DNA of 64,000 bases from Chytridium lagenaria. Its lineage: Eukaryota; Chytridiomycota; Chytridiomycetes; Chytridiales; Chytridiaceae. Made by a program: the position numbers and the translations under genes. The notes under the pieces are model-generated. The model saw only the letters and a program-made list of their open reading frames with translations, had not been told where the DNA came from and searched no databases. The stretch is taken from the NCBI GenBank assembly GCA_025449115.1, contig JAHLKC010000071.1, positions 1 through 64,000 on the forward strand. Reading direction: 5' to 3'. Positions 22,557-33,368 of this stretch are shown piece by piece (within the stretch, counting starts at the first letter, position 1; the number at the start of each line of letters is the position of its first letter).

Positions 22557-23047
22557 TTATTAAAAAAAAAAAGGGTGTTTTGGGTCTCGGGAATAATTTT
22601 TTTTCAGTTTGGGGTTTTATACCTAATACAACGCCTTTTTTTGTTTTTTGCTTCATTGATAAGCAAATCAAAGCTTTGCACATGGGAACAAGGTTCTTGT
22701 TTGAATATCGATGTTGGCGTGTTGCCTCATAACCGGAAAAAAGAAGAAGAAGAAATCGAAAAAAAGGATATTTTTACGCAAGCTTAAAGAGTCGACCAAT
22801 GTTCAAAAAATTGTTTAATCCTCCAACCCATATCTCCTGTTATATAAATATGTAAAAAAATACCACCACCCCATTGTTTTAACTCCATCTACAAACTCTT
22901 TGGTCGACAATACACGACCACATGTCCAACCCTCCTCTTATCATCAATGAAATGACTATTAAAAAACCTAGCACACTATCCGACAGAAAAAGAAAGAAAA
23001 AAACAAACATTAAAAACCAATTCTACAAAAATCATCTAAGTTTTTTT
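22557..23047. other. Convergent intergenic region
   Basis: A 70-codon open stretch at 22575-22787 ends in a KKEEEEIEKKD tract but has no start context or family resemblance. The rest is AT-rich spacer between two 3' ends. Confidence 0.45.
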
Positions 23048-24829
23048 TTAAAAAAAATTCCTCACCTCCTTATAATTCGATCCATCAAATATCCCAACCA
23101 AATCCTTCTTCAACGCCTCAAAAAAAACAACATGCGAAGGCCATTTATACCTTTGAATCGTATACTCTTGTCCAGGAACACTCACAACCTCCTCCTTCCC
23201 TCCCATCCCCACAACCGTCTTATTGCCAACACGTCCATCAAAATATCTTTCAAGAAACTTGCCAGGGTTCTCATAAAACACATCCGCTTCATCCACATAC
23301 CCTTTGGCACCTCTGCAAAAATCATCATTAAACACGTGGGAAAGACAAAACAGGAGGGATGTTGTGTTCTTACGTGAGTGGCGGCGAACACGTTAAAAAC
23401 CTCATAGGCACATTCGCATGCAAATGACTATAAAACGGCGTAGAATGACACGGCATCAAAAAAACCACTCCATCCACTCCATCCCTCCTCACCTCCTTCC
23501 TCAAAAACCCCATGACATCCACAACCCCTCTCTGATGCACGGTCCCCAAATACCAAGCCGACGCCGCATTCGTCAACGCCAAAAACACAACCACCGCCTT
23601 CACCCTCCACCCTTTCAGTCGGTTCAAGTAGACGCCAGCGTAGACCATGAAGATGGGGAGGAGGGGATGGATGAATCGGAATTCTTTGTGCGGGATGACG
23701 CTGAAGAGGAGGATGGAGTCATGGTTGCGATGGGGATGTCGCGGTGAGGTTTTTCTTGGAAAAGAGGGGGGATGCTGAAGGGGAGGAAGGTAAAGACGGT
23801 GACCGGGAGGCCTTGGAGAGGTACCAGTGCCAGGGGTGTGTGCCATAAAAGGAGGAGATGCCGTGGATGACATTGAGTTTAAAGAAATTGTAGATGGTGA
23901 AGGTGAGTTCGTTGTAAAAGAGGGAATCGATGAGGATGGATATTGCTAATATTGATAATCTTTTTTTTTTTTTTGGTTAATACTTGTTCCGTTATAAAAC
24001 ATACCCTATCAATAACGCCACGAGTATAATCTTAAATGCAGATCGTCTCGATCGAAACAACAGGAATAACCCTAATACTGCCCATAAAATTATACTCGTC
24101 GGTCTCATTACGCAAGCCAACGACGCCAACCCCACTGACATCGCAAACCTCCTAAAAAACAAACAATCAATACGATACAAAAAAAAAACACGCTACCTCA
24201 ACGACCGCCTCTCCTTCCCAGTCCAACTCCAATAATACAACGCCGCGACCGTCAAAGTAGTCTCAACGCTATTCCCCAAAGTCCTCACCGCACAGAAATA
24301 ATTAAAATGATTCATCAACGAACAAATCAGCTGAACACCCACCCACGCAAAATAATATTTTTAAAGAATTAATAAACACACCACTCATTCCAAACATACC
24401 GCCCATTTCCCAACTTTCGGTCCAAACAATTTCTCCCCAAATTTGTACGTGAAATAATCCCCCGTCGCCGCCGATACGGCCTGCAAGAATTTCGGCACAA
24501 GAATCTAAAATCTCAGAATATCATCTCCCGACACTTTGGGGTCTTTACCACTAATTCAGGCGTATCCATATTTAACGATTTCAAGGCTTGAAACGCCGTC
24601 GCAAAGATCATGGGATACGTGAACCCCCTTATCTTAAACTCCCATTCCCACGTCAAATACCCATACCTACACACATATCAAACACTACCCATTTTCCACG
24701 CCCTTACCCAAACACAAACTCATGCGCAACTTCCAACGACTGCCAATACTCGTCAGGGTTAAAGAACGTCCTCACAGCGAGTGCATTGTAAGTCCGGAAT
24801 GCAAGGATAGCAAGGAACGGAGATGGCAT
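23048..24829 (-). CDS. GPI10: GPI mannosyltransferase 3 (PIG-B / Gpi10)
   Basis: The enzyme adds the third mannose to the GPI anchor precursor in the ER membrane. The GT22-family motif [20 protein letters not shown] near 24710-24760 is followed by [19 protein letters not shown]. Next come [38 protein letters not shown] and [14 protein letters not shown], then [30 protein letters not shown] near 23650-23710 is the conserved late-loop signature. Many hydrophobic segments fit a polytopic ER protein. The chosen ATG (24829, [20 protein letters not shown]) precedes the first helix. An in-frame ATG at 24877 or 24886 would add about 16-19 residues and overlap the divergent RPP40 gene. The final codons run into an A/T homopolymer, so the last residues are uncertain. 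Confidence 0.9.
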
Positions 24830-24875
24830 TCCCAAAACGTTTTTGACAAACCTTCTCACCGAAAAAAAAGCTGCC

Positions 24876-26155
24876 ATGACACTCACGTTTGAGAGGGGGT
24901 TGGGAAAAGTACCGAAAGTACCGGTGCTTTCAAGGAAAGTAAGGCTGGGACAACGTGATATATTTGTGTTGACGATTCTTGTAGATTACGTTGATATCGC
25001 CGACGCTGTTGGAGGGAGTTGTGCCGGCCTGTGATTTAAGACATTATGGAGTGACCGGCAAGTTTCAGGATGTATTGTCGATGGATCGGTTGAGGGAATT
25101 TAAAAAAAGTATTCCCCACCCCCTCTTAGATTATCACTAAAATTCTACAGAAAACCTTTTACTAGTGTTAACCCAAAATCCGTACGGTTCAGATTTATTG
25201 ATTGCCGTGTTGCCAACAGGTGTTGTTTCGGGCGTTTAATAACGATATTAATGAAGGAGGCAGGCAAAGTCATGATTGAAGTTGCGAAAGACCTTTATGA
25301 ACAACTTGGAATGAACGGTCAAAGGATGAAAAAAGTGGAAGATGTCTTTCGTAAGCTCCCCCCCTCATTCTACTTTCCATAACACCTTATAGGCATAGAA
25401 ATCGATTTCACCGAAGACGATTTCCAGAAACCCGCTGGACCGATTAAACGATTTATTTGGGCGATCAAGAATGTGCTTATAGGAGAAATTGAAGGGTTGT
25501 TGGTCCCGTATGGTGAGGACGACTGCATTTATTTGTTTGCAGAGTTTTCTAATTTTTTTCGTGGGTAGAAGCGAGAGATTTGGATGGAACGATAGATGAG
25601 AAGGCTGTGGAGGCGCGTGTGAACACGGCGAATGTGGAGGGTATCATGGTGCCGGATTTAGCAGACGTCTTGAAGAACAGTTCGTCGACAGAGGCTTTTT
25701 TGGAGATGTTGGAATGGATTGGAATGGTTGCTGTGAAAGGGTATAGGTACTTTTTTCATGGGAATAAACTTTTATCTAATATCTTGTTCAAAGCGTATTG
25801 TCTGCAACGAAACCTATTGAACTTGATATGCCGCTACTGGATGGATGCGCTGGTGTATCCTCATCACTTTCAACTACTGACATCATCGGCTACTTTTCTG
25901 AATCTACCGTGTCACATATTATGAAGCACGCTCGGTAAGCCACCCCACCTTACTCCTATTGAATAAATACTTACCCTTTTCTTTCGCGACCGCCATGTTT
26001 TATTCATTAGGGAACACTTTGAAAAAACAACATCATCCTGGCTCGCTCTCCTTGTCTGGGAATCCAACCACTACCCCTCTCTCAACCACCGCCGCATAAA
26101 AAGCTTAGTCTACATTCTTACACGAGATCTCTCCTTCGCAGCAATAGAAGAGTAA
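24876..26155 (+). CDS. RNase P/MRP protein subunit, RPP40-like
   Basis: RPP40 is a protein subunit of nuclear RNase P/MRP, which matures tRNA and pre-rRNA. Splicing a 46-nt intron (GTAAGG...TTGTAG, ending 24984) gives a continuous start with [20 protein letters not shown]. Splicing a 44-nt intron near 25220-25264 joins LLIAVLPTG to [16 protein letters not shown], like the family's VALLPNGKLILSLDKDTYEE segment. Later parts read [25 protein letters not shown] and SFAAIEE at the stop. Similarity to human RPP40 is moderate and spread along the length, so the identification is good but not certain. The start is head-to-head with GPI10, 46 bp away or overlapping. Confidence 0.68.
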
Positions 26156-26430
26156 TAGAAAAAAAATAATCACAGGGGTTAAATGGCATCTGGATATATT
26201 ATTGATACCCACAAGCACACAAAATGAGCGATAGCCTCAATCAGAATAAAAGATCGTTGAACTGAAAAAAAGAATATAATGGGAAAATTCTAATGGAGGT
26301 TTTTTTCTGTATATCTTTGTATGGAGAGAAAAAGGGGGAAAGACGATATGGATAGAAGGTTTGCACTAAAGACGCACTACATGTGGGTCCCAAAAAAAAA
26401 AAAGAAGAAACAGGGGGTTGTCTATGTGAT

Positions 26431-29400
26431 TTAGTTCTTCTTGAGGAGGCTGATGTACCAGCTGGAACGCTTGTTGGCGGCGTCTCCAAATTCAGAGGGG
26501 GCTTCGTCGGTCTCGCCTGCGACGGGGTTGGCGCCTCCACCGCGAAGTGGCTGTGAGAGTAGATGTTAGAAACGTTGAAAGACAAATTGATTGCATGAAT
26601 AATTTGAGCTTACCTTGGCGATGCGTGACGAGTAAAGCCAGCTTGATCCCTGGGGGTTTAATGCTGCAAATACGGAAAAATTTCGTAAGCACCATATTAA
26701 GACCTATCCACACAAGAATTGATCGCAAAAAAGCTCACATCTAGCCTCCTGAAGCTTCTCACGCATCGATGCAAGTTGCGCCTCAAACTTCTGGTTCTGA
26801 AGCTCAAGTTTCTTCTGAGTATCATGCAACAACACCTCCAAGTTCTGAATGCGCTCATTACGGGCGACAAGCTTACGTTCGGCAACGGCGAGCTCCTTCT
26901 TGAGGGTTGAGTTTTGCTCAACAAGCTGCTTCTGGACGTTGGTGAGCTGCTCAAGGTTGCGTTCAAGGAAGGCCATCTTTTGCTGCTGTGCGCGGCTGTT
27001 GCTGTTGCGGAGGATGTTGTTGTACTTCGAAGAATGAAACAGTGAGTTACAAGAAAAAAAAGGAGGGGATCTACCTGCTCTCTTGTCTCGTCGAGAGAGA
27101 TTTCGAGCTCGACAACCTTCTCGCACCTGTTCTGAAGATCCCTCATCAACTTCTTCTTCATGGCGTCAAACTCTCCAAGCTGTTGAGCCATTGTCTTCCT
27201 CATCCTTTCAATCTCCTCGTCCTTCTTGGTGACGTCGACGGTGCCATCAGCGCCGCCGGCCGATGAGATAGCCGCCTGTGCGGACTCAAGAGCAGATTTG
27301 AGCTCAGCGTTTGCCCTCTGGACATCGACAAGGGTCCTAGAAATTTCGAAGTCAATAAAGGTGATGCATGGTAGCGAAAGCCAAAAATAATTAGAGAGAC
27401 TTACGCCTTGGCAGCTAAAATCTCAGCTTCCCTAGACGCGACTTCACTGTGAAGCTCTTGAATTTCCTTTTCAAGAGTCTCCTTCTTCGAGTTGTACTGA
27501 ATTTCCAGCTTACTCTTGATATCCGCAATAACATTTGATAGATCCTGCCCACTATTATGTTCCTCCTCCTGAATAGTCTTCTCAAGAAGCTCATGGTACT
27601 CGGTCTCAAGGGACGAAACCTTGCTCTCAAGATCCTCGTTCTTCTTCTTCAAGTTCACAGATGCTTCCTCAAGCTTGCGAGTTTGGACCGACAATTCCTC
27701 AATAACCTGATCCTGCTGCGCAATTTGAGTCTTAGCTTCGATAAGCTCGAGGTGCTGGGACTCGATGTCCTCGGCAGAAGTCGGAGGTTTGGAGTTTTCC
27801 TTCATATGGGCAAGCTTAACAAGAGTTTCTCTGATCTGCTTTTCTTTGTCAGTCATGAATCCCTGCTGCTCGACAAGAACCATAATGGAAAGAAGAGAAA
27901 CATAAGAACATGCGTGAGGTTATAAAAACTGTTAGGCTTTCTGGAATTACGGATAAAACTCAAAAAAAGTAAGGGGTAATAATATACCGATGGGTCAAAC
28001 TCGGCCATCATCTGGGCCATCTTTTCTTGCTTCCGGCGCTCCTTGTCTTCATCATTGTGGGGTGCAGCAACAACTTGAGGTTGAACGCTCTGAATATCCA
28101 CGATTTGTTTCTAGCAATATACAATTAGCTCTCAACCGCAAGCTTACTTTAAGAGATTCAATACAGGCAAGTGAAATACCTTGAGTGTCTCAACCTCCTT
28201 GTTCAGCTCCGAGTTCGCCTCCTTCATGCTGTCAATAGTAATGGAGCTCTCCTTATTGTCGCACGCCAGCTTTTCAAGTTGAAGCTTTAAGTCGTTCACG
28301 TTTCCAGTAAGCTCCTTGTTCTCCGCGAGGGTCTCATTGTCCCTAGCCTTTAGGAATTCAAGCTCCTCCTTAATACTCTCGATTTCTGTCTGCTTGGACT
28401 TGATGGCAAGTTGGGCCTCGGCAAGTTGGTCGGCAAGCTCGTTCTCGCGCTTAAGAAACTCTTCCCTCTCGTCGTCGAGGATTGGTGGCGCCGGGGTGGC
28501 CGCACGGCTACCGAGTTCAACAAGAGAAGCGACTGCGGGGGGATAGCGGACGCGGGGACCGCAGCAACATCTCCTCCTTCCACCTTAACGCCTGAAGCAG
28601 TCGCCCATTCGCCTTGAGCAACAGAACCGCCTATATAGGATTAGTAAGTCAGGTTGCGCTCGCGAAAGTTCATAAATATTTTGAACGAACCAGAACGCCA
28701 GATGTTGATCTCGCCCTCAAGCGACACAACGTAAGTCTGTAGGGTAACCAAATCAGATTTTGCTTTTTTTAATAGGTTTTTAAGTTCGGAGGGACTGAGC
28801 TCAGCGTTGATCTTGGCCTTGTTCTTAATGGTTTTGGCACTATATATAATAAGCAAAGGACTAATGCAGAAAGCAACTAAAAAACCTACCGCATGCCGAA
28901 TCGGAGGGTGGAGAGGGTTTCCGCCTCGTTGAAAGAGGAGGGAGAGCAGTTGATGATGAGGGTGGTGCGCGAGTTACCTCCAAGAGATTCTTGAAGGATA
29001 CGAGTAAGTTTGGAATCTCTATAAGGAATGTGGGAGGACTAAATACACGATTAGTAAATTCCTAGAAGACCCCGGTCGATGTATTTACCTTTCCGTCTGT
29101 AAGAGCGTTGATGACCATGCCGAGTGCAGAAAGAGACTTGTTAATCTTCTTAGCTTCCTCTAAAGTTTGTCCAGTGGCGCCGGTCTTGCCAACCTTTTCG
29201 GAACCGGCAAGATCAACAAGGTACAGCTTTCCGGTACGCATGCTTCCATCCTTAAGGTTCTTTTGGCTAACTTGGATCACGAAGATCGAGTGACTACGAG
29301 AACTCTCCGCGTTCATGTCTTATTAATGTTATAAGCCCATATTAATCACCCGTGCAAACAGCGAAATGTTATGAAGTGTATTGACTTACTTGTAGAAGCA

Positions 29401-30395
29401 ACAACTCGTGCATCTTGACCACGACGCATAGCGTCATAAACCTCATCTACGGAGCCAACGAACACCTCAAGCAAACCCTTAACGTAGACACCTTTATTCT
29501 TTTCTTCGTGAATGGGGAGGTTGTCCTGTTGCGCTGCCATGATATCAGGTACTGCATAAATAAAATGGTACACATACGGTTTAGCAAGTCACGAATCTTT
29601 TCCATGTAAATTTCCATGTAAGAGACTTTGACAGTGAATTCCAATGTCGATGGCGCCTTGTAGATGGTTTGGAAAATACTTTCAACTAATCGAGGGGTCA
29701 AACCCTTGAAGTCCTCGTTTTCCATATCACCCTACGATCGCAGAGAAAGGTAGTAGAGCAGGTTAGTGACGAGGGAGCGGCGGCAGCAGGGACTCACCAT
29801 CATCGTATGTGTCTAAAGAGCACAAAGTGAAACGCATTCCAGCCAGCGAGAGGACGACGCATCGATAAGATAAATTAGGTAATGGCACTATGATGCGGTG
29901 AAGCTCAAAACATCCTACCTTTCCACTACCGGTCTGACCATATGCAAAAATAGTTCCGTTGTATCCCTTCATGACATCTATGAGGGGTTCATCGTAAGAG
30001 CTTATCTCGAGCATTTCGCATTTGTTTGAGATCCTCACCTTCAATGATCGTTCCGGCCGCGTAATCGAACACTTGGGATTGAGTGGTGCTCCATTCAAAG
30101 ATTCGGTCAAATGCAAAAGTTCCAGGGTAGTCTTTGCTCTGTAGACAGATACAGAAAAGGTGTCAGCGATCGAGGCACACTGGAATATGGGAGAGGAAAA
30201 CTGCCTCCCACAGGCATGCATGCATGCATGCATCATTGTATGGAATACAAGAATGAAGACGACGATCCTCACCTCGAACTTGACAGAGGTCATGTCATCG
30301 TCAAAAGAGACGATGGGGACACCGCCCTCATTGATCTCGCGCTTGTTTTGGGGTCTGAATCGACAGACGACCCGGATCGCATCGGTGGTACTCAT
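26431..30395 (-). CDS. Kinesin-1 heavy chain, fungal type
   Basis: A plus-end-directed microtubule motor. The motor domain starts [20 protein letters not shown] and contains [15 protein letters not shown], the P-loop GQTGSGK, and [20 protein letters not shown] (switch I). [20 protein letters not shown] (switch II) and [20 protein letters not shown] follow. The neck and hinge region reads [20 protein letters not shown] and [10 protein letters not shown], typical of fungal conventional kinesin. A long coiled coil (about 26,730-28,620) follows. The tail keeps the autoinhibitory IAK motif in YSSRIAKPLRGGG and ends [11 protein letters not shown]. More than ten introns are present; the first carries (TGCA)5 at about 30213-30233. 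Fungal kinesin-1 works without light chains. Confidence 0.95.
30213..30233. repeat. TGCA tetranucleotide microsatellite in kinesin intron
   Basis: GCATGCATGCATGCATGCAT lies inside an intron just downstream of the first kinesin exon. Confidence 0.85.
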
Positions 30396-30876
30396 TGCCT
30401 AGCTAGGCAGATAGGAGGGATGAGAAGATGAGTGGTTTGGTAACAGATGGACGAAGGGATGGAATGAGTAAATGATCCCTCCAAGCGATCCAGAGGAGAG
30501 ATGGGGTGGTGGCGAGGGATGAGGGAGGTGGTGTTAGTTGGTGGTTCGTGAAAGGGAAAGATGCAATTCTTGTGGGCGAGGTTGGGTTGTACGACTACTG
30601 CTAATACAACCCCTTAAATTTTCTCTATTCAAGTTGGGTCTGGGCCGTTGTCAGTTTGAGATTAGAGACCAATTACTAAAGGCGTCGGCGGGCATCGACG
30701 GTTTGGATTTGAGAGCTTTGTGGAATTTGGACTGTCAGAGATCGCGTGTCAGAAGAATGAGCATCGCTGAACGGAATAGACAAAAGAGAAACGGTATGGG
30801 GAATTTTCCAGCTTGCGTGCAAGTTGTTGTCGTTCGTTGACTATAAAAAGGTGAACCTTACAGTATGATTATGTTA
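30396..30876. other. Kinesin upstream region
   Basis: A region upstream of the kinesin ATG and downstream of a small unknown gene. Open frames around 30538-30840 show no family resemblance. Confidence 0.45.
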
Positions 30877-31155
30877 TCATTGGATAAATTTGGGTATCTG
30901 CAGGTAAATATTAGGCTCGCAAAGCTTGAGTATCATCATTGGTACTTTGGAACTAAATCCAGGGGAACATGGAATCTGTTCCTGTTCTTTGATTAGCCGT
31001 AAGTAAAGGTTTTTATTTAAACCTTTTACTAAATCAAGAGCCTGCCGTTTTATTTTCAACGCGTCAATGATCGTTTCTCGTAACAGCTTTTTTTTCGTCT
31101 TTATTTGGGTAGAAATGAATAAAGAAGGAAGTTGATCGGACTTTAGTTCGGACAT
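30877..31155 (-). CDS. Hypothetical protein, 92 residues
   Basis: An uninterrupted frame starts MSELKSDQLPSLFISTQIKT and continues KKKLLRETIIDALKIKRQAL, an amphipathic, Lys/Leu-rich helix-forming stretch, then DLVKGLNKNLYLRLIKEQEQ. The C-terminal part (KVPMMILKLCEPNIYLQIPK) is more beta-like. I do not recognise the family. Its start lies 53 bp from that of the CDK gene on the opposite strand, a spacing seen in other divergent pairs here, which supports a real gene. No membrane segment or signal peptide is visible. Confidence 0.45.
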   Translation of the reverse strand: MSELKSDQLPSLFISTQIKTKKKLLRETIIDALKIKRQALDLVKGLNKNLYLRLIKEQEQIPCSPGFSSKVPMMILKLCEPNIYLQIPKFIQ

Positions 31156-31208
31156 TTGTTTTCAACTCTCAAAGTGATCAGGGCCTCTCCCAAAGGACAT
31201 CAGTAAAC

Positions 31209-32592
31209 ATGAGTGGCAGAGTGGTAACAGACCTATATGAGAAGGTGCGCATCCCATCGGCTTCATCTGTTCCATAGCCTTCATTGCCTCTGCTCTCCCT
31301 TTAGCTGCGGTGTTGACCCTGGGAGTTACCAACCGACCTGACCCTTCTTTATTTGCCCGCAACAGATTGAAAAGATTGGTGAGGGCACTTATGGTGTTGT
31401 CTACAAAGCGAGGGACCGCTCAAACAACAAGATTGTTGCTTTGAAGAAGGTCCGGCTTGAATCAGAAGATGAGGGTGTACCCTCAACAGCCATGCGAGAG
31501 ATTTCAGTTCTCAAGGAACTCCGTCATGATAACATCGTTAGGTAATTCTTTCACATATAAACGTCCCATACTTGGACCCCATACTTGGACTCTGTTTATC
31601 TGACCATGACTTTATAAGGCTGCTGGATATCGTCAATCAAGACCAGAAGCTATACCTCATCTTTGAGTTTTTGGACTTGGACCTTAAAAAGTACATGGAC
31701 TCCACTCCCTCCCTCAGCACATCTCTCATCAAGGTACGCTCATGGTCCAACCCATCATATCTCGATTTCAACAGCTAACCCGGATTAAAGAGTTACATGA
31801 GACAGCTGGTTGATGGATTTGCTTCTGCCATGGCCGAAGAATCTTGCACCGAGACTTGAAGCCTCAAAACTGTAAGGATGCCCGTCATCTACTCAACACT
31901 AACATAGTCTTAAGTACTCATCGACCAAGTTGGGACCCTTAAGTTGGCGGACTTTGGATTGGCACGGACATTTGGTGTTCCGATGCGCACTTACACTCAC
32001 GAGGTTCTTGCACTTTCTTTTGGTTTTCATTGACCGTATGACCAGGTCGTTACGTTATGGTACCGAGCTCCCGAAATTTTGCTCGGTTCTAAGCACTACT
32101 CGACGGCCATGGCATGTGGAGTGTTGGTTGCATTTTTGCGGAATTGGCTCTTAAGCATCCTTTGTTCCCAGGTGATCCTTCTTTTCTCCTTTCTTCGCGA
32201 TTCTCTCTATAATGCTCCATACTGCAAGTCTAAATTTAAAACCTCTTTATCTCTTCAAGGTGACTCTGAGATTGACGAAATATTTAAAATCTTCCGCCTT
32301 CTCGGAACTCCGTCAGAGGAGATTTGGGAGGGTGTCTCCAAACTTCCTGATTACAAACCCAGCTTCCCTCAATGGTCAGGGGAATCACTCAGCAAAACCG
32401 TTCCTAAGCTCGGCTCGGATAAGAATGCGATTGATCTTTTAAAGGTGATTTGTTCTCTCTTTCCCGTGCATTACTAAACCCAGTCATATTGTAGCAATTG
32501 CTGATGTACAACCCGCTCTTCGGATATCTGCCAAGCGCGCTCTCATCCACCCATATTTGGCAACGGGTGACGATGAGATGGCGGATAATTAA
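31209..32592 (+). CDS. CDK1: Cyclin-dependent kinase, CDK1/Cdc28-like with PSTAMRE helix
   Basis: The principal cell-cycle kinase. Exon 1 (31209-31244, [12 protein letters not shown]) joins after an intron ending at 31365 to [17 protein letters not shown], which carries the inhibitory Thr-Tyr pair. [14 protein letters not shown] precedes [16 protein letters not shown] at 31480; the usual helix is PSTAIRE. Further motifs are [28 protein letters not shown] with the T-loop Thr, [33 protein letters not shown] and [17 protein letters not shown]. The end [12 protein letters not shown] is the CDK1 subfamily pattern. Three single-base losses (near 31822, 32110 and 32517) break the frame within invariant motifs and are most simply sequence errors. 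Stop at 32590-32592. Confidence 0.9.
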
Positions 32593-33368
32593 TAACGATA
32601 TATTATACATTTTCTGATGGAGGGACTGCATATGATCTTTTCGAGCATCAAGGAAGAACATATTTTTTGGGGCGGACTTCTTTTAGTATGTACTTTTGTC
32701 CAAATAATCCCGCTTTTTTCTTTACTTCTTGTTTGCTCTTTCGTTGTCCGTTGTTGTTAGGCCCGCTTTTGGTGTAGAGAAAGAGAAAGAGGTTAGAAGG
32801 CAGTTGCGCTTTTGGGTTTAAGTCCTACTTTCTTTTGTATGTATGGGTTGTTTTGTCGCCCGTTTCATTTGTTGGCATGCAAATTACTGATGAGGAACTA
32901 TAAAAAAAAAAGAAGAAAAACGGAGTTCCATCTTTCACGCGTTTCGTAAATTCACCGCAATAGTTTCTGATTTTTCTTGGATAACACTAACTAATAGCGC
33001 ACGGGGGGGTTTTTTTTTTCATTTGATACATTTTATTTAAATAAGAGCTAATCATTAGAGCGTTGGTTTGCTCGCAAAGAAAAGGAGAGGAAAGCAATAC
33101 CCTGATCCCACATAGATCAGGTGCAATTTTCGAGCAAGAAGTCAGGGCAGGGGCGTTTCAGAAAACATTTCTTAAATGGAACAAAAAAAAAAGAAAAAAC
33201 AAAAAATAAGCCGCACAGCAATCAAAGCTGAAAGAAATATTGGGTGGCATCGTTCTGAAATGGAGTAGAATGCTCATATAAACTTTTGGAAGACACAAAG
33301 GCATAAAACGGGAAGGACCAAACAGCCGATAAAAGGCTTGTTAAAACATCGGTGAGATGTTGTCGATA
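32593..33368. other. Convergent intergenic region (CDK1 / ADE4)
   Basis: T-rich and A-rich spacer with a poly-T run near 33009. No gene was recognised. Confidence 0.5.

Noticed and set aside
22575..22787. 70-codon frame ending in a Glu/Lys tract downstream of the coiled-coil gene
   Set aside because: It begins in a T-rich stretch, shows no family resemblance, and lies between two convergent 3' ends; could be a missed exon but is unsupported.
30535..30840. 100-codon frame upstream of the kinesin gene
   Set aside because: No family resemblance; lies in the probable promoter or 5' UTR.
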